The notes: generated by a model not told the origin, from the sequence alone. Counted from the first letter of the stretch, positions 1 to 5,984 are shown. The stretch: DNA of 8,394 bases from an uncultured Bacilli bacterium (GCA_934132925.1 CAKPAL010000032.1:1-8394), one strand, 5' to 3'. Translations and numbers: made by a program.

Positions 1-1058
1 GGTCCTACTAGACAGATAATAGGACTACTTGAGGTATTGGTTTTCTTACGAACCGCTATATACTCGATTATTCTTTTCTTGACTGTTTCTAGGCCAAAAT
101 GAGAACTATCTAATACTTCAGTTATCTTTTTGATATCAGTATTATCTTTAGTTAGTTTATTCCATGGTAAGGATAAAAGCCAATCTATATATGTTCTGAT
201 AGTGGTTACCTCTGGTGATGATTGACTAGTTAGGGAATATCTGTCGATTTCTTCATTTAGTCTTTTAATAATATTTTCTGGTAAATCTAAAGTAGTCATT
301 TTGGCTCTTATTTTATCGATATCGTTTTCTTTTAAATCGACTTCTCCTAGTTCTTCTTTGATTAGTTTTAGTTTTTCTTTAAGCATGTATTCTCTTTGTT
401 CTTCTTCTAATTTTACTTTTAGGGTGTCTTCAATCTCATTCTCTAATCTTACTGTTTCTATTTCTTTAGATAGGTCCTCTATTACATATTTTATTCGATA
501 CATTGGGTTAATAGTTTCAATATATTTTATTTTAGCAGTATATTCTAGAGGAAGTTCTGAGACAATGATATCGGATAATTTACTGATGTTTTTTACTTCG
601 GTTATTCTTCCTATTACAGTATTAGACATATATGGGGATATATCTATGTATTCATCTAATTTACGATATAGTATTCTTCTTAAGGCAGAGGCTTCTGTTT
701 CATCATAGTCATATTCTTTAGTTGGTATAACAAATGATGTTAATATATTATTGTTATTGGTTATATTTAATATTTGAACTCTATCTATGCCAGTTAGAAC
801 TACTCTTGTTATACCATTTGGTAGAGAGATTAGAGATTTTATTTTTCCTAGTACTCCTACTTTGGATAATTTATCAAGATCAGGGGTTTCCTCTAACGGA
901 TCTAATAGATTTACTAATAATAGATGTCCTTCGTAATTTGCTTCTGCTAGCGAAAGGGTTTGTTTATCTAACTCACTAGTAAACTCTAATCTTATATCAT
1001 TAAATGGAAGTAATACTACATCTCTTAAGTATAATACTGGTAAATTAGTCTCTATCAT
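1..1058 (-). CDS. lon: ATP-dependent protease Lon, N-terminal part (cut by window edge)
   Basis: The minus strand reads 352 complete codons from an ATG at 1058-1056 without a stop to the window edge. Lon is a cytoplasmic AAA+ serine protease that degrades misfolded and regulatory proteins. The protein starts MIETNLPVLYLRDVVLLPFN, the typical LON substrate-binding domain (about residues 1-200). A charged helical segment follows (LKLIKEELGEVDLKENDIDK) and then the entry to the AAA+ module (SYRTY-like stretch, DWLLSLPWNKLT). The last visible residues are PIICLVG, with CC (Pro) as the first two bases of the next codon, so the gene is cut just as the Walker A motif GPPGVGKT begins, near its usual position in the family. 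The Walker B, sensor and Ser-Lys protease parts lie outside. AGGAGGTG at 1071-1064 sits 5 nt before the ATG and fixes the start. It is transcribed divergently from recU, from its own promoter. No frameshift is visible. Plus-strand open frames over this region are shadows. Confidence 0.96.
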   Translation of the reverse strand, partial: MIETNLPVLYLRDVVLLPFNDIRLEFTSELDKQTLSLAEANYEGHLLLVNLLDPLEETPDLDKLSKVGVLGKIKSLISLPNGITRVVLTGIDRVQILNITNNNNILTSFVIPTKEYDYDETEASALRRILYRKLDEYIDISPYMSNTVIGRITEVKNISKLSDIIVSELPLEYTAKIKYIETINPMYRIKYVIEDLSKEIETVRLENEIEDTLKVKLEEEQREYMLKEKLKLIKEELGEVDLKENDIDKIRAKMTTLDLPENIIKRLNEEIDRYSLTSQSSPEVTTIRTYIDWLLSLPWNKLTKDNTDIKKITEVLDSSHFGLETVKKRIIEYIAVRKKTNTSSSPIICLVG

Positions 1059-1082
1059 CAAGGCACCTCCTGATACAAAAAA

Positions 1083-1116
1083 TATCTCTCATAAAATATT
1101 TTATTTATAAGAGATA
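1083..1116 (-). promoter_or_regulatory. 13-bp hairpin in the lon mRNA leader
   Basis: In the minus-strand transcript UAUCUCUUAUAAA pairs with UUUAUGAGAGAUA around an 8-nt loop (13 pairs, one of them G-U). The G-U pair would be a C-A mismatch in a plus-strand RNA, so the fold fits lon mRNA better than the opposite strand. It begins about 19 nt from the predicted 5' end and ends 11 nt before the Shine-Dalgarno sequence, so it does not itself mask the ribosome site. The sequence shows the hairpin; a role in mRNA stability, or as a protein or heat-responsive site, is inference. Confidence 0.55.
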
Positions 1117-1141
1117 CATCACTTCCTTTTCTTGTTTATAT

Positions 1142-1169
1142 ATGATAGCATAAATTAAAAATATATCAA
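1142..1169 (-). promoter_or_regulatory. lon promoter (sigma-A type, extended -10)
   Basis: The minus strand carries a -35 box TTGATA (1169-1164), a 16-nt spacer and a -10 box TATCAT (1147-1142) preceded by TGC, an extended -10. The predicted start is near 1135, giving a leader of about 76 nt. I found no CIRCE (HrcA) inverted repeat and no CtsR-type heptad repeat around it, so classical heat-shock control of lon is not supported here. Confidence 0.7.
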
Positions 1170-1283
1170 GTACTTTTGGAGTTTTTTTTATTTTTTTCTT
1201 ATAGTTATGACAAGTCTATAGTCTTGTCATGTTATTTGAAGCCATTTGTCTTCAAATAAATATCAGCCATATTTATTATATTT

Positions 1284-1385
1284 GGGGTGAATACATGAGT
1301 ATTGAGATTATTATATAGTATATGGTTTTTAATTTATTATATATAATATTATTTGTGAGGAAGACTATAGGCTTACTCATACCCC
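1284..1385 (+). other. Long-range pairing that competes with H3 and H4
   Basis: GGGGT (1284-1288) and ATGAGTA (1295-1301), separated by a 6-nt bulge, can pair with the continuous TACTCATACCCC at 1374-1385, giving 12 base pairs enclosing about 70 nt. This uses the 3' arm of H3 and the 5' arm of H4, so the folds exclude each other. Similarly, AATAAATAT (1255-1263) pairs with ATATTTATT (1269-1277) and excludes the end of H2. If transcribed, the region could adopt alternative folds. Transcription is not shown. Confidence 0.4.
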
Positions 1386-1400
1386 GGAAGACTATAGGCT
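1359..1400. repeat. 15-bp direct repeat inside H3 and H4
   Basis: GGAAGACTATAGGCT occurs at 1359-1373 and again, identically, at 1386-1400, with a 27-bp offset. Each copy forms the centre of a stem-loop with different outer arms. A reverse-oriented CTATAGTCTT, complementary to the AAGACTATAG core, lies in H1 at 1216-1225. Confidence 0.85.
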
Positions 1401-1470
1401 CCCGGGGCATAAGATAAAATAGATTACTATAACCTAGGTATATAAAAAGAATGTCAATTTATATATCTTT

Positions 1471-1494
1471 ATCTATTTATATAGATTTTTTTTT
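1471..1494 (+). terminator. Weak terminator-like hairpin before recU
   Basis: ATCTAT (1471-1476) pairs with ATAGAT (1481-1486) across a TTAT loop and runs into nine T (1486-1494). The stem is short and AT-rich, so termination would be weak, but the position suits the end of a short rightward leader or small RNA covering the stem-loop group, just before the recU -10 box. It may equally be chance in AT-rich DNA. Confidence 0.35.
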
Positions 1495-1510
1495 GAAAAT
1501 ATAGTATAAT
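1482..1510 (+). promoter_or_regulatory. Putative recU-ponA promoter
   Basis: A perfect -10 box TATAAT lies at 1505-1510. The hexamer 17 nt upstream (TAGATT, 1482-1487) is a poor -35. The predicted start, about 1517, falls at the Shine-Dalgarno, leaving only some 10 nt before the chosen GTG at 1527. Either the operon has a very short leader, or the main promoter lies further upstream and reads through the stem-loops. Confidence 0.45.
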
Positions 1511-1526
1511 TAAGTAGGTGATATTT

Positions 1527-2078
1527 GTGAATTACAGGACTAATTTTAATAGTAGTTTTGCCAATCGTGGCATGGGACTAGAAAATGACATCAATGAGAC
1601 AAATAAATATTATCGTGAATATGATATAGCATTAATATATAAGAAACCTACTCCTATTAGGATAACTAAAACTAATTATCAAAATATGCGAGTAATTGAT
1701 GGTTTCTTTGAGTGTCCTTCGACATTGGATTATAATGGTGTTTATAAGGGATACTATATTGAATTTGATGCTAAAGAAACTAGGAATAAGACTAGTTTCA
1801 CTATTAATAATGTACATAATCATCAGATAGAATATATAAAGAAAGTAATAAAACATGGTGGAATTGTTTTTTTGATAGTAAGGTTTAGTATGTTAAATAA
1901 GAATTACATATTAAATGGTAAAGATTTAATTAATTTTATTAGTAATAATGAGAGAAAGTCTATACCTCTATCTTACTTTGAGGATAATTGTTATAGAATA
2001 GATATTAAGTATGCTCCTAGATTAGATTATATTAAATATGTTGATAAGTTGATTTTGGAAAATGCAAATAGTAATTAG
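1527..2078 (+). CDS. recU: Holliday-junction resolvase RecU
   Basis: RecU is the Bacillota Holliday-junction-cleaving nuclease of recombination, repair and chromosome segregation. Family landmarks are in order: NRGMGLENDINETNKYY, KKPTPI, STLDYNGVYKG, the nuclease core IEFDAKETRNKTSF, HNHQIEYIKKV, and a C-terminal APRLDYIKYVD. The fold is PD-(D/E)xK; the visible acidic and basic residues are the D of LDYNG and the D and K of FDAKE. From remembered relatives I would expect Glu in FEAKE, so Asp here is a conservative change. The frame is open back to a GTG at 1518, but I prefer the GTG at 1527 (183 aa) because AGGTGAT at 1516-1522 is a good Shine-Dalgarno with 4-nt spacing; the 1518 start adds MIF and has no ribosome site. 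The stop overlaps the start of ponA, as expected for the recU-ponA operon of Bacillus. Both GTG starts and the near-leaderless promoter suggest modest expression. Confidence 0.95.
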   Translation: MNYRTNFNSSFANRGMGLENDINETNKYYREYDIALIYKKPTPIRITKTNYQNMRVIDGFFECPSTLDYNGVYKGYYIEFDAKETRNKTSFTINNVHNHQIEYIKKVIKHGGIVFLIVRFSMLNKNYILNGKDLINFISNNERKSIPLSYFEDNCYRIDIKYAPRLDYIKYVDKLILENANSN

Positions 2079-5000
2079 TGTACTTTTTATTCTGATAACA
2101 ATACTTAGTATTATTGTCTTTAAAGCAAAAGGATTATTGATACTAATTGTTACTATTCCCCTATTTATTGCTTACTTTAAATCTAATGATATTATAATGT
2201 TACTAAAAAAGAAAGAAAGGTATATGAAAGATAATAATTTATCTGAAAGAAAGGAAGTTAAAGTTGTGAGTTCTAGAGACAGAAAAAAAGGAGTTAAAAA
2301 AGAAAAAAAGAAAATTAAGTTATTAGACTTTAAGAAGTCTAGTAAGAATGGTACTGAAACGCCTAGAAATAAGAATGCTAAAAGTACTAAGAAAAAAGTC
2401 AAAACGAAAAATGTTCGTAGTAGAGATAAGGAAACTAATCCTAAAACAAAGAAGAGTCTAATTAGAAAAATTCTTACTATTCTATTGGGCCTTGCTATTA
2501 TTGGTATCTTTGCCATGATGGCCTTTATGATTTATATTGTTATTAGTACTGGTGATTTTGATCCAGAGGCTTTGAAAAATCAGGATCAGACAGTCGTTTA
2601 TGATAAAGATGGTAAGATCTTTGCTACTTTAGGTGATGAGAAGAGGGAATCAGTCTCCTACGACGATTTACCACAGGTATTAATAGATGCTTTAATAGCT
2701 ACTGAAGATTCTAGATTTTATGAACATAATGGTGTTGATATGGCTAGATTCTTAAAAGCTACTGCTCTTAACTTGATTGGTAAGGATGATGCTGGTGGTG
2801 CTTCTACTCTAACGATGCAAACAGTTAAGAATAATTTGACTAAGAAAGATACTTTGGAAACTAATAAGATTAAGAAGATTGTTAGAAAATTCCAGGATGT
2901 TTACTTATCTGTATTCTTTATGGAAAAGAAATATAGTAAAAGTGAAATACTTGAAATGTATGTTAATGATAGTTGTTTAGGTGGAAGAATATATGGTGTT
3001 GGTGAGGCAAGTAAATACTACTTTGGTAAAAGTGTATCTGAACTTAGTTTACCAGAAGCAGCCCTACTAGCAGGTATGTATCAGGCTCCTAATAAATATG
3101 AACCTTATAAGCATCCTGAGGCTGCTCAAAAAAGAAGAAGTACTGTATTAAACTTAATGTATAGGCACGGTTATATTACTGAAGAAGAAAAGAATATGGC
3201 TAATGCTGTTAGTATTGAGAGTATGCTTGCTAATAATTCTACAGTTGGTGAATATGATGGATATCTTGATACTGTAATACAAGAGGTTAAAGATAAAACT
3301 GGTGACGATCCTTCTCTTGTATCAATGAAAATATATACTGCTCTTGATAGAAGTATTCAAGATGGTATTAATGATGTATTAAGTGGTGAATCTTATTCTG
3401 GTTGGGTTAATGATAAAATTCAAGCTGGTATAGCTGTTACTAATGTTAATGATGGTACAATCGTAGCTATTGGTGCTGGAAGAAATAGAAAAGCTGGTGA
3501 TTGGAACTATGCTACACAATCTTATAGACAACCAGGAAGTACCGCTAAACCAATATTTGATTATGGTCCAGGATTTGAGTATAATGATTTTTCTACTTAT
3601 ACCCTATTTAATGATGAACCATGGACATATACTAATGGTCCTGAAATTGGTAACTGGGATGGTGGATATCAAGGATTAATTACGCTAAGACAAGCACTTA
3701 GTGTATCAAGAAATATTCCGGCTTTAAAAGCCTTCCAACAAGTTGATAAGAAAAAAATTGCTTCGTTTGTAAGTGGTTTAGGAATAGATATTGCTTATAG
3801 TACTAAAGATGAGAATTATCAAAAATATAGTAATGGTGGGGATAATCTACTTAATGAAGCTTATTCAATAGGTGGTATGTCTAGAGGTGTTACTCCTCTT
3901 GATATGGCTGAGGCTTATGCAAGTTTTGCTAATGGTGGTTATCATATCGAAACTCATGCTGTTACTAAAATTGAATATCGTTCTACTGGTAAGACTGTTG
4001 ATTTTACTTATGATAAAGAAAAAGTTATGTCAGATTCTACTGCATACTTAATGAATAATGTTCTTCAATATGCTGTTGAATATGCTTTCAATGGTGGTGC
4101 TAGAGTATATGGTTCAACAGTAGCCGCTAAAACAGGTACTTCTAACCTATCCGATGCTGAATGTATTGCTAAAGGAATTCCTGTTGGTTCAGTAGCGGAT
4201 TTATGGACAGTTGCTTATACTCCTGAATACTCAGTAGCATTATGGTATGGTTATGAGAAGACAACTAAAGAATATTATCTAGGCAGTGCTAGTGCTCCTA
4301 AAGATGATGTTATGAGAGCAGTAATTAAGACTATTCCTAAAACAACTAAGAAATGGGAAATGCCTTCTTCAGTAGTGACAGTAACCGTGGAAAAAGAAAC
4401 ATGGCCTGCTAAACTACCTAGTGAATATACTCCAGATGATATGAAAGTAACAGAATACTTTAAGAAAGGTACACAACCTACTGAAGTATCTGATAGATAT
4501 GCTAAATTACCTATTGTTACTAATTTGAAGAATGAAAAAACTAGTGATGGATATAAACTAACTTGGAATTTTAAAGTACCTGATGTATTAGATGGAACTT
4601 ATTTAAGTAAATACTTTAGTAACTCAGTATTTGGTAAACAATCCGCTAATTACTTGCAAGCTAGACTAAACTATAATAATAATACTCTTGGTGGTCAGGG
4701 ATTTGGTATCTATATAAAGAATAGTATTGGTTCTTTAGAAAGAATTGCTTTTGTTACTGAAAATGAATATGTATATAAGCCTACTAGTGCTGGTAATATT
4801 GATATCGTTGTTAAGGCTGAATATCAGAACTTTAAAGCTAATGCTAGTGATGAGGTGAAAACTACCGTTAAAAGTGATGGTGCTATTATTAGTCAGAAAT
4901 TAAAGGTTACATTTAATGACAATAAAGATACTATTACTGTAGAAAAGGGTAAATATACCGAAGAAGGTATTACTGCTAAATATAATGGTAGAGATATTAC

Positions 5001-5178
5001 TAAAAATAGTAAGACTTCTATTACATATGAAATAAGTGGTGATAGTAATACCTATAAGGTAATCAGTAATTTAGAAAATGCTATTAATAAATTGGAAGCT
5101 GGTACTTATACTATTACTTATACTGTTACCTACTCTAATGAAACAGAAAAGATTACTAGAACAATAATAATTAATTAA
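2062..5178 (+). CDS. ponA: Class A penicillin-binding protein (PBP1A/PonA-like transglycosylase-transpeptidase)
   Basis: This bifunctional wall synthase polymerises lipid II and cross-links peptides outside the membrane. Order of parts: two hydrophobic segments (about 3-20 and 24-39); a very basic linker (29 Lys/Arg in residues 71-136); a membrane anchor (about 137-161); a GT51 domain with E215-D216 in EDSRFYEHNG, GGASTLTMQ (245-253), RKFQD (275-279) and EILEMYVN (295-302); then a transpeptidase domain with S493-T-A-K496 (active Ser493), S549-R-N551 and K690-T-G-T-S. After about residue 770 comes an FN3/Ig-like region, then a second Ig-like region ending in a GTYTITYTV segment, resembling DUF5011-type domains. 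At 1038 residues it is longer than Bacillus PBP1 (about 914). RKxxE of GT51 motif 3 reads RKFQD here, so the expected second catalytic Glu is Asp. The ATG at 2062 overlaps recU by 17 nt and has almost no Shine-Dalgarno, suggesting translational coupling; a start at M55 (2224) is an alternative. PBP1C is less likely because of the recU linkage and domain layout. Confidence 0.94.
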   Translation: MQIVISVLFILITILSIIVFKAKGLLILIVTIPLFIAYFKSNDIIMLLKKKERYMKDNNLSERKEVKVVSSRDRKKGVKKEKKKIKLLDFKKSSKNGTETPRNKNAKSTKKKVKTKNVRSRDKETNPKTKKSLIRKILTILLGLAIIGIFAMMAFMIYIVISTGDFDPEALKNQDQTVVYDKDGKIFATLGDEKRESVSYDDLPQVLIDALIATEDSRFYEHNGVDMARFLKATALNLIGKDDAGGASTLTMQTVKNNLTKKDTLETNKIKKIVRKFQDVYLSVFFMEKKYSKSEILEMYVNDSCLGGRIYGVGEASKYYFGKSVSELSLPEAALLAGMYQAPNKYEPYKHPEAAQKRRSTVLNLMYRHGYITEEEKNMANAVSIESMLANNSTVGEYDGYLDTVIQEVKDKTGDDPSLVSMKIYTALDRSIQDGINDVLSGESYSGWVNDKIQAGIAVTNVNDGTIVAIGAGRNRKAGDWNYATQSYRQPGSTAKPIFDYGPGFEYNDFSTYTLFNDEPWTYTNGPEIGNWDGGYQGLITLRQALSVSRNIPALKAFQQVDKKKIASFVSGLGIDIAYSTKDENYQKYSNGGDNLLNEAYSIGGMSRGVTPLDMAEAYASFANGGYHIETHAVTKIEYRSTGKTVDFTYDKEKVMSDSTAYLMNNVLQYAVEYAFNGGARVYGSTVAAKTGTSNLSDAECIAKGIPVGSVADLWTVAYTPEYSVALWYGYEKTTKEYYLGSASAPKDDVMRAVIKTIPKTTKKWEMPSSVVTVTVEKETWPAKLPSEYTPDDMKVTEYFKKGTQPTEVSDRYAKLPIVTNLKNEKTSDGYKLTWNFKVPDVLDGTYLSKYFSNSVFGKQSANYLQARLNYNNNTLGGQGFGIYIKNSIGSLERIAFVTENEYVYKPTSAGNIDIVVKAEYQNFKANASDEVKTTVKSDGAIISQKLKVTFNDNKDTITVEKGKYTEEGITAKYNGRDITKNSKTSITYEISGDSNTYKVISNLENAINKLEAGTYTITYTVTYSNETEKITRTIIIN

Positions 5179-5220
5179 AAAAGAAAGTTAACTCAAGATG
5201 TTTGGGTTAACTTTTTATAT
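5176..5220. terminator. Bidirectional intrinsic terminator between ponA and the orphan gene
   Basis: Arms AAAGTTAACTCAA (5184-5196) and TTGGGTTAACTTT (5202-5214) form 13 pairs with one G-T, around a 5-nt loop GATGT. Five T (5212-5216) end or follow the stem on the plus strand, and an A-run at 5177-5182 gives the U-run on the minus strand. It therefore serves both convergent genes: it begins 6 nt after the ponA stop, and the orphan gene's stop codon (5217-5215) directly abuts the stem. Confidence 0.9.
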
Positions 5221-5910
5221 GTACATATTATTTTTTTCTTTGAACTTACGATATTCTTTTATAAAGTCAAAGTTTTTTTCATAGCTATAGAATAAACGAT
5301 CATACTGAGTCGACATTAGATTATAGTTACTATCTGTTATTTTTTCAAATAAAGCAACTGTTCCGTAGTTATTACGACTTATGAAATAGATTTCTTCTAA
5401 TATGGAAACTATTTTCATGGAATCGCTATATTCATCAATATTAAGTTTTGTTATTTTGATGTCTAGTGAATTAAAAAAAGATGTAAGTTCTTTTTCTAAT
5501 TTTAGACAATTATTATAAAAGTTATAAGATATCATTTTATTATATCCTTTTAAATATTTTTTAGTGTTATAACTCGTATAGAAATAGTATTTGCTGAATA
5601 ATATATCATTATTCTCTTTTATGAGAGATGGTAACATGGTATAAACTATTTCAACATTATTAAATATTCTTATCATATAGGTTATAAAATTATCTAGTAC
5701 ATATAAAAATTGTTCATAACTAGTTAGATATTTTTTTTCAAAGATAGTTGGATGGGCTATATTTATTTTTTCTTCTTTTAATTTATTAATAAGTTCATCT
5801 AATTTATCGTTGGATAATAAATCTAATATCATTACTTTATTCATCAAATTATTTAGTGATTTTGTTACTGCTACTAATTCTTTTTTTCTTTCTGTAAGTT
5901 TTGTTTTCAT
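5215..5910 (-). CDS. Hypothetical protein, 231 aa, predicted all-helical and cytoplasmic
   Basis: I do not recognise this protein. It starts MKTKLTERKKELVAVTKSLN and ends EYRKFKEKNNMYI. It has no signal peptide, no clear membrane segment, no zinc or nucleotide-binding motif and only one cysteine (NNCLKLEKE). It is rich in Lys, Asn, Tyr, Phe, Leu and Ile, with amphipathic stretches that look like a bundle of long helices (for example SNDKLDELINKLKEEK and VLDNFITYMIRIFNN). The ATG at 5910-5908 is preceded by AGGAAAGGGG (5930-5921), an imperfect Shine-Dalgarno 10 nt away that runs into a GGGCCC palindrome, unusually GC-rich for this DNA. It has its own promoter and shares the bidirectional terminator with ponA, so it is a single-gene unit between topA and ponA and its neighbours do not predict its job. 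The opposite-strand frame over its 5' end is a shadow. The gene call is firm; the function is unknown. Confidence 0.85.
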   Translation of the reverse strand: MKTKLTERKKELVAVTKSLNNLMNKVMILDLLSNDKLDELINKLKEEKINIAHPTIFEKKYLTSYEQFLYVLDNFITYMIRIFNNVEIVYTMLPSLIKENNDILFSKYYFYTSYNTKKYLKGYNKMISYNFYNNCLKLEKELTSFFNSLDIKITKLNIDEYSDSMKIVSILEEIYFISRNNYGTVALFEKITDSNYNLMSTQYDRLFYSYEKNFDFIKEYRKFKEKNNMYI

Positions 5911-5955
5911 GCTTGTTGGGCCCCTTTCCTATAATTTAAAATCACGACATTTTCT

Positions 5956-5984
5956 AGGATACCATACTTTTTGTTTAAAAGCAA
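5956..5984 (-). promoter_or_regulatory. Promoter of the 231-aa orphan gene
   Basis: The minus strand carries -35 TTGCTT (5984-5979), a 17-nt spacer and -10 TATCCT (5961-5956) preceded by TGG, an extended -10. The predicted start is near 5949, giving a leader of about 38 nt before the ATG at 5910. It lies downstream of the topA terminator, so the gene is probably expressed independently of topA. Confidence 0.7.

Larger units (their letters stand above)
1207..1407. repeat. Group of four stem-loops with a shared AAG-N8-CTT core
   Basis: Four near-palindromes lie in about 200 bp: H1 1207-1230 (arms ATGACAAG/CTTGTCAT), H2 1232-1259 (arms TTATTTGAAG/CTTCAAATAA), H3 1356-1379 (arms TGAG/CTCA plus AAG/CTT, separated by one mismatch) and H4 1382-1407 (arms CCCCGG/CCGGGG plus inner AG/CT). 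In H1-H3 the inner stem is AAG...CTT around exactly 8 nt; H4 keeps AG...CT with one A-C mismatch. The 8 nt are N-CTATAG-N in H1, H3 and H4, and N-CATTTG-N in H2. Outer arms differ completely while pairing is kept, which suggests selection for structure rather than simple duplication. Neither strand has a T-run right after H1-H4, so they do not look like terminators. They could be protein-binding sites, parts of a structured RNA, or members of a dispersed repeat family; the window alone cannot decide. Confidence 0.6.
1059..1526. other. lon-recU divergent intergenic region, non-coding
   Basis: This stretch of nearly 470 bases between two divergent genes has no credible coding frame. In order from the lon side it holds the lon Shine-Dalgarno, leader hairpin and promoter; a T-rich tract (about 1176-1200); the group of stem-loops at 1207-1407; an AT-rich stretch with a CCTAGG-centred palindrome near 1430; a weak hairpin plus T-tract at 1471-1494; and the recU -10 box. 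A possible rightward promoter (TTGGAG at 1176-1181, 18-nt spacer, TATAGT at 1200-1205) would start within the first stem-loop; it is weak. Confidence 0.8.

Noticed and set aside
301..979. Plus-strand open frames of 135 and 81 codons
   Set aside because: They lie antisense to a clear Lon coding frame, have low-complexity Ser/Phe/Leu composition and no recognisable family.
1207..1230. H1 as intrinsic terminator
   Set aside because: The T-rich tract lies on its 5' side on the plus strand and the minus-strand exit is A-rich, so neither direction has the required U-run after the stem; the flanking genes are also divergent.
1359..1407. CRISPR-like direct repeat
   Set aside because: Only two 15-bp copies, 12-bp gap, each inside its own hairpin, and no cas genes; not a CRISPR array.
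1207..1407. Known leader classes (T-box, tmRNA, RNase P, SRP) or CIRCE
   Set aside because: No T-box AGGGTGGNACC motif, no signature segments of the housekeeping RNAs and no TTAGCACTC repeat were seen.
2172..2516. Minus-strand 114-codon frame rich in Phe/Leu/Ser
   Set aside because: It is the antisense shadow of the Lys-rich PBP linker.
2062..5178. Assignment as PBP1C because of STLTMQ in the GT domain
   Set aside because: The overlap with recU, the three transpeptidase motifs and the FN3-like tail fit PonA/PBP1A of Bacillota better.
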